DNA of 64,000 nt from the NCBI RefSeq assembly GCF_000317065.1, contig NC_019701.1:4164001-4228000 (forward strand), read 5' to 3'. A program made the position numbers and the translations under genes. Below are positions 7,825 to 17,229 of the stretch, piece by piece; position 1 is the stretch's first letter, and every line of letters starts with the position of its first letter. Origin of the DNA: Pseudanabaena sp. PCC 7367 (GTDB lineage: Bacteria > Cyanobacteriota > Cyanobacteriia > Pseudanabaenales > Pseudanabaenaceae). The notes beneath the pieces are model-generated. The model saw only the letters and a program-made list of their open reading frames with translations, had not been told where the DNA came from and did no database searches.

Positions 7825-9336
7825 ATGCCCTCTTTCGTAAATCTAGGCATTTCAGAATCACGCAATCACGTTTTAGAAGAACTCGGTTTTACAGAGCCCA
7901 CCCAAATTCAAGCGCAGGCGATCCCACCCCTACTTAATGGGAACGATGTGCTAGGTCAAGCTCAAACAGGTACAGGCAAGACGGCAGCCTTTTCTTTGCC
8001 GCTCTTGGAAAGCATTGATATTCAGTCGAAGACGCTGCAAGCGTTAGTTTTGGCTCCTACTAGGGAGTTAGCTCTTCAGGTGACTCAGGCAATGCGCAGC
8101 TTTAACCAAAAGCCCAGCGCCAAAATTGTTACGGTTTATGGTGGTCAATCGATCGATCGCCAGATTTCTCAGCTAGAGCGCGGTGGTCAAGTGGTGGTTG
8201 GTACGCCTGGTCGGGTGATTGATTTAATGGATCGCGGTCATCTGCGGTTGGAGAACATTAGATTCTTTGTGTTGGACGAAGCCGATGAAATGTTGAACAT
8301 GGGCTTCATTCAAGATGTTGAAAAGATTTTGGCTGCTACTCCCGCCGATCGCCAAACTGCTTTCTTCTCGGCGACGATGCCATCCCAGGTGAAGCGCTTG
8401 GCCAAGAGCTACTTAATTGATCCAGTGATGATCAAGGTGGAAGCTGAGCAAAGAACCCCCGATCGGATTGAGCAACAGGCCTATGTAGTGCCCAGACACT
8501 TGAGCAAAGAAGAAGCACTATTGCCGATTCTGGATCTCGAAGCCCCCCATGCCTCAATTATTTTTGTGCGTACCAAGGACAGCGCCCGCCGCTTGACTAG
8601 TATGCTGCAAGAATATGATTACAGTGTGGATGAGTATCATGGCAACCTGACTCAGGTGCAGCGCGAAAGTCTGTTGCGTCGATTCCGTAACCAGCAAGTA
8701 AAACTGGTGGTGGCCACTGATATTGCGGCTAGAGGTTTGGACATTGATAGCCTCACCCACGTGATCAACCTTGATATTCCCGACGATCTTGAAAAGTATG
8801 TGCACCGGATTGGCCGCACTGGTCGTGCTGGCCGCACTGGTAAGGCGATCGCCATTTTGACTAGCCGTGAGCGCTATAAAGTCAGACAGCTTGAAAAGCG
8901 CACCGGTCAATCGATCGAGGTTAAGCAACTGCCAACGATGGCTGAATTGCAAGCAAATCGCCTGGCTCGCTTCACCGAACAAATCCATGCTGCCTTGAGT
9001 GGTGAACGGTTAGCCTCTTTCTTGCCTTTGGTTTCTCAATTGTCGGAAGAATATGACAATCAGGCTGTCGCTGCTGCTGCTTTGCAACTAGCCTACAGCC
9101 GGGTTCAGTCTGAAAAATCTGAAAAGGGCGCGATCGAAGTGCTTTCCAAGGAAGCAAAGGTGGAAAGACCTGTGAAGCGTTCTGGCAACAGCGGCAAGCC
9201 AGTGAAGCGTTACGGACGTAATAGCTATAACGATAATGGCGGTAAGCGCAGCTATGACAAGCGTTCGAGTAGACGTAGCTCTGGCAGACATGAAAAATCT
9301 GGCGAGTATGTTAACAGTTCTCCAACTAGGAAGTAG
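7825..9336 (+). CDS. DEAD-box ATP-dependent RNA helicase (CrhR/CsdA-like)
   Basis: This ATP-dependent RNA-unwinding enzyme is probably involved in RNA structure remodelling during cold or redox stress, as CrhR is in Synechocystis. The 503 residues carry the Q motif (PTQIQAQAI), Walker A AQTGTGKT (46-53), PTRELALQV, TPGRV, DEAD (151-154), SAT (182-184), ARGLDI and HRIGRTGRAGRTG. A C-terminal domain ends in an Arg/Lys/Ser/Gly-rich tail, a likely RNA-binding extension. AGGAG (7815-7819) lies 5 bp before the ATG. The gene stands alone, with a long leader upstream and a hairpin-T terminator downstream. CrhR orthology is likely but not proven by sequence alone. Confidence 0.95.
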   Translation: MPSFVNLGISESRNHVLEELGFTEPTQIQAQAIPPLLNGNDVLGQAQTGTGKTAAFSLPLLESIDIQSKTLQALVLAPTRELALQVTQAMRSFNQKPSAKIVTVYGGQSIDRQISQLERGGQVVVGTPGRVIDLMDRGHLRLENIRFFVLDEADEMLNMGFIQDVEKILAATPADRQTAFFSATMPSQVKRLAKSYLIDPVMIKVEAEQRTPDRIEQQAYVVPRHLSKEEALLPILDLEAPHASIIFVRTKDSARRLTSMLQEYDYSVDEYHGNLTQVQRESLLRRFRNQQVKLVVATDIAARGLDIDSLTHVINLDIPDDLEKYVHRIGRTGRAGRTGKAIAILTSRERYKVRQLEKRTGQSIEVKQLPTMAELQANRLARFTEQIHAALSGERLASFLPLVSQLSEEYDNQAVAAAALQLAYSRVQSEKSEKGAIEVLSKEAKVERPVKRSGNSGKPVKRYGRNSYNDNGGKRSYDKRSSRRSSGRHEKSGEYVNSSPTRK

Positions 9337-9349
9337 TTAGCTATTAATT

Positions 9350-9369
9350 AAGTAACTTTAAGTAACTTT
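9350..9369 (+). repeat. Tandem repeat, 2 x 10 bp
   Basis: Two perfect copies of AAGTAACTTT lie just downstream of the helicase stop. This is another example of the short tandem duplications seen in the spacers here. Confidence 0.7.
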
Positions 9370-9440
9370 TCCTTTCGCCTAGTGGAACTCTAAGCCTGAG
9401 CTTTTCAGTTGGAGTTGGCTAGGCTAACCATCAAATAGCT

Positions 9441-9490
9441 GATACCTTGCTTTGTTCTATGATTGATCAAGGCAGGGTATCTGTTTTTTT
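9441..9490 (+). terminator. Rho-independent terminator after RNA helicase
   Basis: GATACCTTGC (9441-9450) pairs with GGCAGGGTATC (9471-9481), including one G-T wobble. This gives a stem of about 10 bp with a 20-nt loop, followed by TG and seven T residues (9484-9490). Confidence 0.75.
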
Positions 9491-9750
9491 ATCTTTGATG
9501 CTTATAAATATTTCCTTGGTTAGAGCTTGGTGAGGTAAATTTGGCTGCCCTTAACTAGAGACTTAGGTCAAAAGTCAGAATATATGGGTTGCAGATGTAA
9601 GTGAAGCTGTGATCAACCTAGAGATGCTCGATTTCTTGACTTAGTTCGGTCAAAAATAGCTAAAGGTTGAGTTGTCTAGTGATTAGATCAAAATCAGTGA
9701 TCAAATCCTAGAGCAGCTCTAATTTAATATTCAATCGGCAAAGCAACTAT

Positions 9751-11082
9751 ATGAGCATTCGTAAAACCTTTCAACAAGTCTCACCGGAGATTCGCAAAAA
9801 CCTGGTGGTGATATTTCTGGCTGGGGTTTTGTTCTGGACCAGTATGGCTTCGCAATTGCCAACTATTCCGCTCTATGTGCGTAGCATCGGTGGTACCCCT
9901 GAACAAGTGGGTACGGTAATGGGAGCATTTGCGATCGGCCTGTTGACATTTCGCTCCTGGATGGGCAAGTTTGCTGACCAAAACGGTAGGCGCAGAGTAG
10001 TCCAATTAGGGCTTTTGGTTGCGGCGATCGTGCCAGTTTTCTATGCCATGCTGCCGCCATTGCCGATTATGTTTGGGCTGCGCGCGATTCATGGGGTTTG
10101 CATTGCCGCCTTCACCACTGGCGTTAGTGCCCTAATCTCCGACCTGGCTCCGCCTCAACATCGCGGTGAAATCATTGGCTATATGACCCTGGTCAATCCC
10201 TTGGGGCTATCTTTGGGGCCACTCTTGAGTATTTGGATTGGTGCGGAGTATGGTTATCGAGGTATTTTTATTGCGGCGGCGATCCTGGCGGCAACTGGTC
10301 TGGCGATCACGATCGACCTACAGGAAGCGGAATCGTTTTTAAAAGCAAAAATGCTCGATCGCATTAATCTTGCGGAGCAAGCAGCACAAAATGAGCTTAG
10401 CGATCGCCCTGGCAATATTGATCGCATTGATCGTCTCGATCGGCAATTATTACCGCAAATTTCCTTTTGGCAACTCCTGAGTAGCGATCGGGTGCGGATT
10501 CCCACCATCACGCTATTCATGTGTGGCGCTATGTTTGGTACGCTGGCATCATTCCTGCCCTTATTGATCGAAGATCGCGGCTTGGCAATGAGTGCGGGCT
10601 TGTTTTACACAGTTGTGGCGCTGGCCAGTTTTATGTCTAGGTTGCAAGTTGCGAATACAGTCGATCGCTATGGACGCGGCCTGTTTATCACTGTTGGTTT
10701 GATCTGCTATGCCCTCTCGATGTTATGCCTATTCATTTCTAGCCACAGTATTTTGGTGATTTTGGCAGCAATCATGCAAGGTGCTGGCTCTGGGATTGTA
10801 TTGCCAACGATCATTGCCCTCCTTGCCGATCGCAGTACAATCAAGGAGCGGGGCTCGGTGTTTGGGGCTGCCTGGATTGGCTTTGATCTGGGGATCGCGG
10901 CGGCTGGCCCAGTTATTGGTGGCCTGGTTAGGAATGTGGCGATTAATAATGCCTTTTCGATCGCTGCCTGTTTGGGAATAGTGGCGATCTTGTTGTTTGC
11001 GACCCAATCAAACCATAGTCTGACTGATTCGTTTCGATTTGCGATCGGTCGAGGCAAGGATAAATATGCTGTACCTAGTTGA
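9751..11082 (+). CDS. MFS transporter
   Basis: A major facilitator superfamily permease of 443 residues with about twelve hydrophobic segments. The MFS signature between TM2 and TM3 reads GKFADQNGRRRVVQLGLLV, and RAIHGVCIAAFTTGVSALI follows in the TM4 area. The central cytoplasmic loop (about 195-245) is charged and linked to the second six-helix bundle. The substrate cannot be read from sequence; the architecture fits drug or metabolite exporters of the MFS_1 type. It is monocistronic between the helicase and the NDH-1 operon. Confidence 0.9.
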   Translation: MSIRKTFQQVSPEIRKNLVVIFLAGVLFWTSMASQLPTIPLYVRSIGGTPEQVGTVMGAFAIGLLTFRSWMGKFADQNGRRRVVQLGLLVAAIVPVFYAMLPPLPIMFGLRAIHGVCIAAFTTGVSALISDLAPPQHRGEIIGYMTLVNPLGLSLGPLLSIWIGAEYGYRGIFIAAAILAATGLAITIDLQEAESFLKAKMLDRINLAEQAAQNELSDRPGNIDRIDRLDRQLLPQISFWQLLSSDRVRIPTITLFMCGAMFGTLASFLPLLIEDRGLAMSAGLFYTVVALASFMSRLQVANTVDRYGRGLFITVGLICYALSMLCLFISSHSILVILAAIMQGAGSGIVLPTIIALLADRSTIKERGSVFGAAWIGFDLGIAAAGPVIGGLVRNVAINNAFSIAACLGIVAILLFATQSNHSLTDSFRFAIGRGKDKYAVPS

Positions 11083-11795
11083 AGATTGATCGCGGCTGAT
11101 TTCAACCAACGGATGACCCTGCACATAGAACGATAATCCAGTGCATCTTCAAAAGACTTCTTTTGTATGAATACCTGATAGAGCGAAGCATTCATGTCTC
11201 TACTTACACAACATCTCACTTAAAATAGCACTAGGAATTAGGAGGAAGACTAGGTCAAGTATTTTGAGCCAAAAATAATTACTTTTATGTCTTTATATCA
11301 TTACCTAGTTTTACCTGAATTTTGATACTAGCGCTTCGAGCATTGCATTAGGCACAGTACAAGCGAAGTAAGTTTATATTTTGCGATCACCCTGGTAATA
11401 GCAAAGTAATAACAATAAGCCAGTTAATTTGGTATTGACGAAATCGATCATAGTGATGCGGGTATGTCGATCGCTGCTGGTCATTTTTTTGCTGTGAATT
11501 GAAAGCTTGAGGTTCTAGCATCAAGTCTAGTTAGATTACTCAGGACAGGAAGCAGAAAAGACAGGGTTACTAAAGTCTGGTTAGCACTGGCGATCGCCTT
11601 GCTCTAGCCTAGTTATTCATACTTAGTTGTCTTGCTTAGTTGTCTTGGTCAAGCGCAACTTAACATTTAGAAATCTTAGGGAAACTATAAGGGATATCCA
11701 TGCTTGAACCCTTTTCATTTGGGCAATTTAATGGCATCTTAATAATATCATCGATTCACCTCTTCAGTATAATAAGCTGCCATAGATAATCTGCT
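11083..11795. other. Long spacer upstream of the NDH-1 CO2-uptake operon
   Basis: About 710 bp with no supported gene. A TATAAT hexamer (11768-11773) lies 22 bp before the ndhF start and is a possible -10, without a recognisable -35. If it is real, the leader is nearly absent; other promoters could lie further upstream. No Shine-Dalgarno sequence is obvious before the ATG. Confidence 0.4.
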
Positions 11796-13637
11796 ATGAA
11801 TAATTTTTTACTTGACACCATTTGGTTGGTGCCATGTTACCCATTGATGGGATCGCTAATGTCGATCTTTTGGGCTCCCTCAATTACCCGCGACACTGGC
11901 CCACGTCCAGCGGGATATGTAAATATAATCGCTACCTTAGTTGCTTTCCTGCATGGGGCGATCGCCCTACCAATTGTTTGGCAACAACCTGCCTATGAAA
12001 TTGCCTACACCTGGCTGGATGTAGCTGGTCTAACCTTTAGTTTTCCAGTTTTGGTCTCTGCTCTAACTATTGGCGCTACGGTTTTGATCACGGGTGTGAA
12101 TCTGTTCGCCCAAATCTATGCGGTCGGCTATCTGGAAATGGACTGGGGTTGGGCACGCTTCTTTGCGTTTCTGGCCTTGTTCGAGGCTGGCATGTGTTCC
12201 CTGGTGTTGTGCAATTCATTATTCTTTAGCTATATCATTCTTGAAATTCTCACCCTGGGCACCTACATGCTAGTGGGGTTCTGGTTCAATCAAGCCCTGG
12301 TGGTTACGGGCGCTCGTGATGCGTTCCTAACTAAGCGGGTGGGTGACTTGTTCTTACTCATGGGAGTTGTGGCCTTATTGCCGCTGGCTGGCACCTGGAA
12401 TTTTAGCGAATTGGCGGAATGGGCAACAACGGCAGATGTTAATCCGGTGACAATCACCCTGGTTGGTTTAGCATTACTTGCCGGGCCGTTGGGTAAATGC
12501 GCTCAGTTCCCACTGCACCTTTGGCTGGATGAGGCGATGGAAGGGCCAATGCCCAGTACGGTGTTGCGTAATTCACTGGTGGTTGGTGTTGGTGCATGGG
12601 TGTTGATTAAATTGCAACCGGTGTTAGCACTTTCGCCGACAGTGGAAGTCACCATGATTACGATCGGCTCAGTTACGGCGCTGGGTTCAACTTTGATTGC
12701 GATCGCCCAAATTGATATTAAGCGCGCTCTTTCTTATTTAGTCAGTGCCTATATGGGCTTAGCCTTTATTGCGGTGGGGTTGGGTGAGACGAATGCGGCT
12801 TTGATGCTGCTGCTTACCTATTCTGTGGCAATGGCCACTTTGATTACCAGTGTTGGCAATATTGTGCTCACCAATATTACCCAGGATTTAACCCAGATGG
12901 GGGGATTGTGGTCACGTCGGCCGATTACAGGTCTGGCCTTTGTGATTGGTGCTTTAGCGCTAGTTGCTATGCCCCCGTTTGGTTGCTTCTGGGCTTTGCT
13001 CAGCCTGGTTGAGAATGTTTGGTACACCCAACCGTGGTTAGCGGCAATCATTCTATTAATTAATGGTCTGGCTGCGTTCAGTTTGGTGCGCGTATTTGGT
13101 TTGATTTTTGGTGGTCAGCCTCAGCAAATGACGGTGCGATCGCCAGAAGGACTGTGGGCAATCACTTTGCCAAATGTAATTTTTGCGGCTGTTTGTTTGC
13201 ATGTGCCGATTATGCTGGCAACCTGGCAAATTTTGCCAACCTGGTCGGCGACTAGTCAGTTGGTGGCAGTGATGCTCGGTGCTTCCAGCATTATGGGGAT
13301 TGGCATATCTGCCTATATTTATCTCAATGAAAAAGTGGCGAAACCAGTGGTGCTGCCATCCAAGGCACTCCAGGAGTTCTTCTCTTACGATCTCTATACT
13401 GCCAAGCTCTATCGCGGCAGCATTGTGTTGAGTGTGGATGTAATTTCCAAGGTTACCAACTGGTTCGATCGCTATTTGATTGATAACGTTGGTAGTTTCT
13501 TTGGCCTGGTGACGATTTTCAGTGGCGAAAGCCTGAAATATGTAAACTTTGGCCAGTTGCAAGCCTATCTGCTCACGATCGTGATTGGTATCGGTGTAAT
13601 GCTGTTGCTGTTGTTTCGGTTTACAACCATGCTCTAG
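11796..13637 (+). CDS. ndhF4: NAD(P)H dehydrogenase subunit NdhF of the CO2-uptake complex (NdhF4-type)
   Basis: This proton-pumping antiporter-like subunit belongs to the NDH-1 variant that drives CO2 hydration at the thylakoid membrane. The 613 residues carry about 15 membrane segments. Typical NdhF3/F4 motifs are RPAGYVN near 38, GKCAQFPLHLWLDEAMEGP with the LRNSLVVG stretch after it, and AQIDIKRALSYL. The long lateral helix region lies at the C-terminus. In respiratory NdhF1 the corresponding segment runs [20 protein letters not shown], so this is the CO2-uptake paralogue. It is followed by ndhD and a Cup gene on the same strand. I favour the F4 (constitutive) over the F3 (inducible) type because no cupS follows; F3 remains possible. 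Confidence 0.88.
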   Translation: MNNFLLDTIWLVPCYPLMGSLMSIFWAPSITRDTGPRPAGYVNIIATLVAFLHGAIALPIVWQQPAYEIAYTWLDVAGLTFSFPVLVSALTIGATVLITGVNLFAQIYAVGYLEMDWGWARFFAFLALFEAGMCSLVLCNSLFFSYIILEILTLGTYMLVGFWFNQALVVTGARDAFLTKRVGDLFLLMGVVALLPLAGTWNFSELAEWATTADVNPVTITLVGLALLAGPLGKCAQFPLHLWLDEAMEGPMPSTVLRNSLVVGVGAWVLIKLQPVLALSPTVEVTMITIGSVTALGSTLIAIAQIDIKRALSYLVSAYMGLAFIAVGLGETNAALMLLLTYSVAMATLITSVGNIVLTNITQDLTQMGGLWSRRPITGLAFVIGALALVAMPPFGCFWALLSLVENVWYTQPWLAAIILLINGLAAFSLVRVFGLIFGGQPQQMTVRSPEGLWAITLPNVIFAAVCLHVPIMLATWQILPTWSATSQLVAVMLGASSIMGIGISAYIYLNEKVAKPVVLPSKALQEFFSYDLYTAKLYRGSIVLSVDVISKVTNWFDRYLIDNVGSFFGLVTIFSGESLKYVNFGQLQAYLLTIVIGIGVMLLLLFRFTTML

Positions 13638-13782
13638 CTGTGTTTAATTTAGCGGCCTTGGCTGGGGATCAACATGGGGATCAAGCTCAAATCTCAAATC
13701 CCGATCGCTGGCCAGCCTCGCTGAAGAAAGTAAAGCAAGTCAAACCCCATATAGATATTGATTTAGTAAATTCAACAAGATT

Positions 13783-15417
13783 ATGCTTAGTGCTTTAATT
13801 TGGTTGCCCGTGGTGGGTGCATTAATTGTCGGCTTGTGGCGCAGTGATGACTATGAGGTAGCGGTTGCTGCCCCTGAAGGTGAAGCAAACCCAGTCAAAG
13901 CGCCGATGAGCCTGGCTGAGAGTAATTCAAGCTTAAAAACTACGGCTCTAGTGTTTGCTTCTTCCCTATTACTACTTACCTTTTTCCTGCTGAATCAGTT
14001 TGACCTCGGTAATTCAGGGATGCAGCTTAGCGAGTATCACAACTGGATCGAACCGATTGGGATTAGCTATAGTCTGGGCGTGGATGGCTTGTCATTGCCG
14101 CTGTTGGTGCTCAATGCCTTGCTAACCTGGATTGTGATTTTTAGTAGCAATCGCAGCCAGGGGCGATCGCGCTTGTTCTATGCATTGGTCTTTCTGGTTA
14201 ATGCTGGTGTGGCTGGTGCCTTTCTGGCTCAAAACCTGTTGCTGTTTGTTTTGTTCTATGAGATCGAGTTAATTCCGCTCTACCTGATGATCGCAATCTG
14301 GGGCAGTGAAAAGCGTGAATATGCAGCGACTAAGTTTTTAATTTATACCGCTGTCTCTGGCATTTTGATTCTAATTGGTTTCCTTGCGCTTGGTTGGCTT
14401 ACCACCAGTCCAGCTATCAGCTTTGATTTTGCTGACATCAATCCCAGCAGTTTGCCATTGGCGGTGCAAATCCCGCTGCTGCTTACCTTAATTGTTGGTT
14501 TTGGGATCAAAACTCCGCTGGTACCTTTCCATACCTGGCTACCGGATACCTATGTGGAATCTTCGCCCTCAACCACAATCTTGCTGGGTGGTATTTTGGC
14601 CAAGCTTGGCGCCTATGGCCTATTTCGTTTCTGTTTCCAGTTATTCCCCCAGGCCTGGGAAGTATTGGCTCCCTGGTTCGCGTTGTGGGCAGCGATCGGT
14701 GTGCTCTATGGGGCATTGGCAGCGATCGCCCAGAAAGACATCAAGCGTATGGTGGCCTATAGCTCGATCGGTCACATGAGCTATATCCTGCTCGCCTGTG
14801 CTGCCGGCACGGAACTAAGTCTGGTTGGTGGCGTAGCCCAAATGGTCAGCCACGGTATTATTCTGGCAATTCTGTTCTATCTGGTGGGGATTGTGGAAGC
14901 TAAGGTTGGTACCCGCGAGCTGGATGTTTTAAATGGCTTGCTTAACCCAGTACGGGGTCTACCATTGACCAGCGCACTGCTGATTCTGGGTGGTATGGCT
15001 AGTGCTGGTATTCCTGGCCTGGTGGGGTTTGTGGCTGAGTTTCTGGTCTTCCAGGGCAGTTTCGCCAAATTCCCAGTTCCCACGATTATCAGTATTATCG
15101 GTACTGGTTTGACTGCGGTTTACTTTGTGATTCTGTTGAACCGTACTTGCTTTGGCAAGCTGGACAATGATACGGCTTATTACCCGAAAGTCACTGCCTT
15201 TGAACAAGCCCCTGCTTTGATTCTGGCGGCAATAATTGTGTTCCTGGGTGTATTTCCTACTTGGTTGGTGCGTTGGAGTGAACCAACAACTAAATCACTG
15301 GTGGCGGCAATGCCTCATTCTCAGGCAAATCAAGTGGATGTAGCTTTGGAGAATCAGCCGATCGACCTGGACAATAGCCTTAGCTTGGCTCCGGCGATAG
15401 TACCAATGCTTAAGTAG
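13783..15417 (+). CDS. ndhD4: NAD(P)H dehydrogenase subunit NdhD of the CO2-uptake complex (NdhD4-type)
   Basis: This is the second antiporter-like membrane subunit of the CO2-uptake NDH-1 complex. The 544 residues have about 14 hydrophobic segments. NuoM/NdhD signatures include YEIELIPLYLMIAIWG, GFGIKTPLVPFHTWLPD, AAIAQKDIKRMVAYSSIGHM and VSHGIILAILFYLVG. The Lys and His residues proposed to line the proton channel are present. The N-terminal hydrophilic insertion (about 25-50: AAPEGEANPVKAP) is longer than in NdhD1. It lies 145 bp after ndhF and 213 bp before the cup gene. The subtype (D4 versus D3) is assigned from operon context. Confidence 0.88.
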   Translation: MLSALIWLPVVGALIVGLWRSDDYEVAVAAPEGEANPVKAPMSLAESNSSLKTTALVFASSLLLLTFFLLNQFDLGNSGMQLSEYHNWIEPIGISYSLGVDGLSLPLLVLNALLTWIVIFSSNRSQGRSRLFYALVFLVNAGVAGAFLAQNLLLFVLFYEIELIPLYLMIAIWGSEKREYAATKFLIYTAVSGILILIGFLALGWLTTSPAISFDFADINPSSLPLAVQIPLLLTLIVGFGIKTPLVPFHTWLPDTYVESSPSTTILLGGILAKLGAYGLFRFCFQLFPQAWEVLAPWFALWAAIGVLYGALAAIAQKDIKRMVAYSSIGHMSYILLACAAGTELSLVGGVAQMVSHGIILAILFYLVGIVEAKVGTRELDVLNGLLNPVRGLPLTSALLILGGMASAGIPGLVGFVAEFLVFQGSFAKFPVPTIISIIGTGLTAVYFVILLNRTCFGKLDNDTAYYPKVTAFEQAPALILAAIIVFLGVFPTWLVRWSEPTTKSLVAAMPHSQANQVDVALENQPIDLDNSLSLAPAIVPMLK

Positions 15418-15630
15418 ATGATTGCTTAAATTGCTTGAGTGAGTGATCGAGTAATTGCATAGAAGGAGCGATCGAATCTTGATCTTAAATTTAAGGTCGC
15501 TTCAACCTTACTCAAGCTAAATAACTAGCTAGGCTCAAGTAGCGATCGCCAGAATTAAAAATATTCTTATGGGTAATTCCTTAATTTAATTTCTTAACTT
15601 AACTGACAAATAAACCGGAGTTAATCAAAA

Positions 15631-16923
15631 ATGGTCCAAGCCCCAGAAAAGCCAGTTCTGCCCCCCTCCACCCATGAATTTGCTGATATTATTCATCGCC
15701 TTGAAGCTGGCGGTGCCATGTTGCCGGATACACCGGAAAACCTGATGCAAATAATCGGTATCTATAAAGCCTATGCGGTGCCAATGGACTTCTATTGGCG
15801 CGATCTGCTTTACATTGCCGAGCGCGTATTTCTAAACCCATTGCCATTTTTTAAATACTTTTTACCCCAGGAGTATTTAGATCTGCACAACCACTATGCC
15901 GGTGATGATTCCGAGTTGAGGGTGTGGCGCGGTGAGGCAACAGTGCATCCAGAATTACTGGAATTTATGCAGAAAGGTGAACTAAATCGTAAGCTGCCAA
16001 AGCTATTCCATCACCTCTGGCACGATCGCGTGAATATGGAATTTGCCGAAGCCTGTATGCGAGCGATGTTCTGGCATCGGGATATGGGTGGTGGTTTCGA
16101 TCCCTACCTGGACACCGATGAATATAAGGCCAATGCCGATCGGGCGATCAAGGCTTATTTTAAGGGCAACCCGCTCATGTTGGGCTTGTATAAACTGTTC
16201 CCCGATATGTTCATTGAGCAGGTGCGTGAGCTTTCCTATTACAGCAATCTCGGTTTGTTCTGGGAAGTGATGGCGCCGGTGTTTTTTGAAATGTCTGACC
16301 TCTACGATGAGGGCAAAATGACCACCGTAGTAGAGGCAATGGACTTTTTATATAACGGTATTTTTGCGGTGGCGGGGCGGCCAATCTACCACAATGTCTA
16401 TATTCGGGGCGAAAAGTATGAGATAGTCCCCGAATCCAAGGGCTTTACCTGGTTATTTGAAGCAGCCTTGCCCTATGTGGAAGCAGTGTTCTATCGCACC
16501 GCGCCATTCAGGGGCACAAAATCCTATAATGCCCAGGCCAAAGAAGTTCCGGCCGATCAGAATGACTTTCACTATGGCATTCTCTACGCGGATGTGTTTC
16601 CAGTTGGTTCCGCTGGGATTCCGCCTACACTGCTAATGCAGGATATGTATCACTTTTTGCCGCAATATTTGTTGGACTATTACGACGAGCATTGCCGCAA
16701 TCATGAAGATATGCTGGTGCAGCTAGGCATTACCTTCCAGCGATCGATGTATTGTGTGACCTCGGCGGTGCTTCAGGCGCTGTGTAAGGCCACCAGCCAT
16801 CCGCTCGATGATCCCGATCCAGAACATCTAATGGCGAATCGCAAGTTTTTTGAAAGCCAACTCGATCGGTTCAAGCGGCGGGAATCCAGGCTGCGGGAAA
16901 TTCAAAATTCCGATTATCGCTAA
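15631..16923 (+). CDS. cupB: CO2 hydration protein (CupB/ChpX-type)
   Basis: A peripheral subunit of the NDH-1 CO2-uptake complex, thought to act as a vectorial carbonic anhydrase that hydrates CO2 to bicarbonate on the cytoplasmic side. The 430 residues are soluble and rich in Tyr, His and Trp. The conserved block KLFHHLWHDRVNMEFAEACM holds H127, H128, H131 and R133. From memory this is the region of the zinc site described for CupA, whose ligands include a His and an Arg. A GGAG ribosome-binding site lies about 10 bp upstream of ATG 15631. It is the last gene of ndhF-ndhD-cup and is followed by a strong terminator, with no cupS gene. That favours CupB (constitutive NDH-1 complex) over CupA. 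Confidence 0.9.
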   Translation: MVQAPEKPVLPPSTHEFADIIHRLEAGGAMLPDTPENLMQIIGIYKAYAVPMDFYWRDLLYIAERVFLNPLPFFKYFLPQEYLDLHNHYAGDDSELRVWRGEATVHPELLEFMQKGELNRKLPKLFHHLWHDRVNMEFAEACMRAMFWHRDMGGGFDPYLDTDEYKANADRAIKAYFKGNPLMLGLYKLFPDMFIEQVRELSYYSNLGLFWEVMAPVFFEMSDLYDEGKMTTVVEAMDFLYNGIFAVAGRPIYHNVYIRGEKYEIVPESKGFTWLFEAALPYVEAVFYRTAPFRGTKSYNAQAKEVPADQNDFHYGILYADVFPVGSAGIPPTLLMQDMYHFLPQYLLDYYDEHCRNHEDMLVQLGITFQRSMYCVTSAVLQALCKATSHPLDDPDPEHLMANRKFFESQLDRFKRRESRLREIQNSDYR

Positions 16924-17008
16924 TCTAATTCCATATTCCATTTGTATAGGCATTACAACTCAAGTCGGTTGCCTAAATTAAAGCAACTGAGCACCATTTA
17001 TTTCTGCA

Positions 17009-17045
17009 AGGCTCCTGATCGCTAAAGATGGGAGCCTGGTTTTTG
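17009..17045 (+). terminator. Rho-independent terminator after the NDH-1 CO2-uptake operon
   Basis: AGGCTCC (17009-17015) pairs perfectly with GGAGCCT (17031-17037), giving a 7-bp GC-rich stem with a 15-nt loop. It is followed by GG and a run of T residues. It lies about 85 bp after the cup stop codon and closes the operon. Confidence 0.8.
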
Positions 17046-17087
17046 GCTTAAAAACTGCATTAGTCATTCACACATAGTGATGTTAGG

Positions 17088-17106
17088 CCATAGAAGCGTG
17101 ATTGAA
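17088..17106 (+). repeat. 19-bp direct repeat, copy 1 (ppk1 upstream region)
   Basis: CCATAGAAGCGTGATTGAA occurs here and again, identically, at 17198-17216, exactly 110 bp further on. It sits between the operon terminator and ppk1. The pair could be a duplicated operator or the scar of a duplication. Confidence 0.85.
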
Positions 17107-17197
17107 CTATGTCCAGGCAAAAACACTAAAACGATAAACTTTATATAGTCTGAGCAATGAGTTGATTGATACTGCTACATTGCTATATAGACACGTA

Positions 17198-17216
17198 CCA
17201 TAGAAGCGTGATTGAA
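17198..17216 (+). repeat. 19-bp direct repeat, copy 2 (abuts ppk1 RBS)
   Basis: This second exact copy of CCATAGAAGCGTGATTGAA ends four bases before the ppk1 ribosome-binding site, so it must lie in the ppk1 leader or promoter. A protein or RNA binding here could block initiation. Confidence 0.85.
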
Positions 17217-17229
17217 ATTGAAGGTGCAT

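Noticed and set aside
10707-11219. 170-codon minus-strand frame under the MFS gene
   Set aside because: Mostly a shadow of the MFS coding sequence on the opposite strand; the translated product has no recognisable domain.
17088-17216. Reading the ATTGAA-ending repeats as a CRISPR array
   Set aside because: Only two copies, 110 bp apart, with no third copy and no typical repeat-spacer periodicity.
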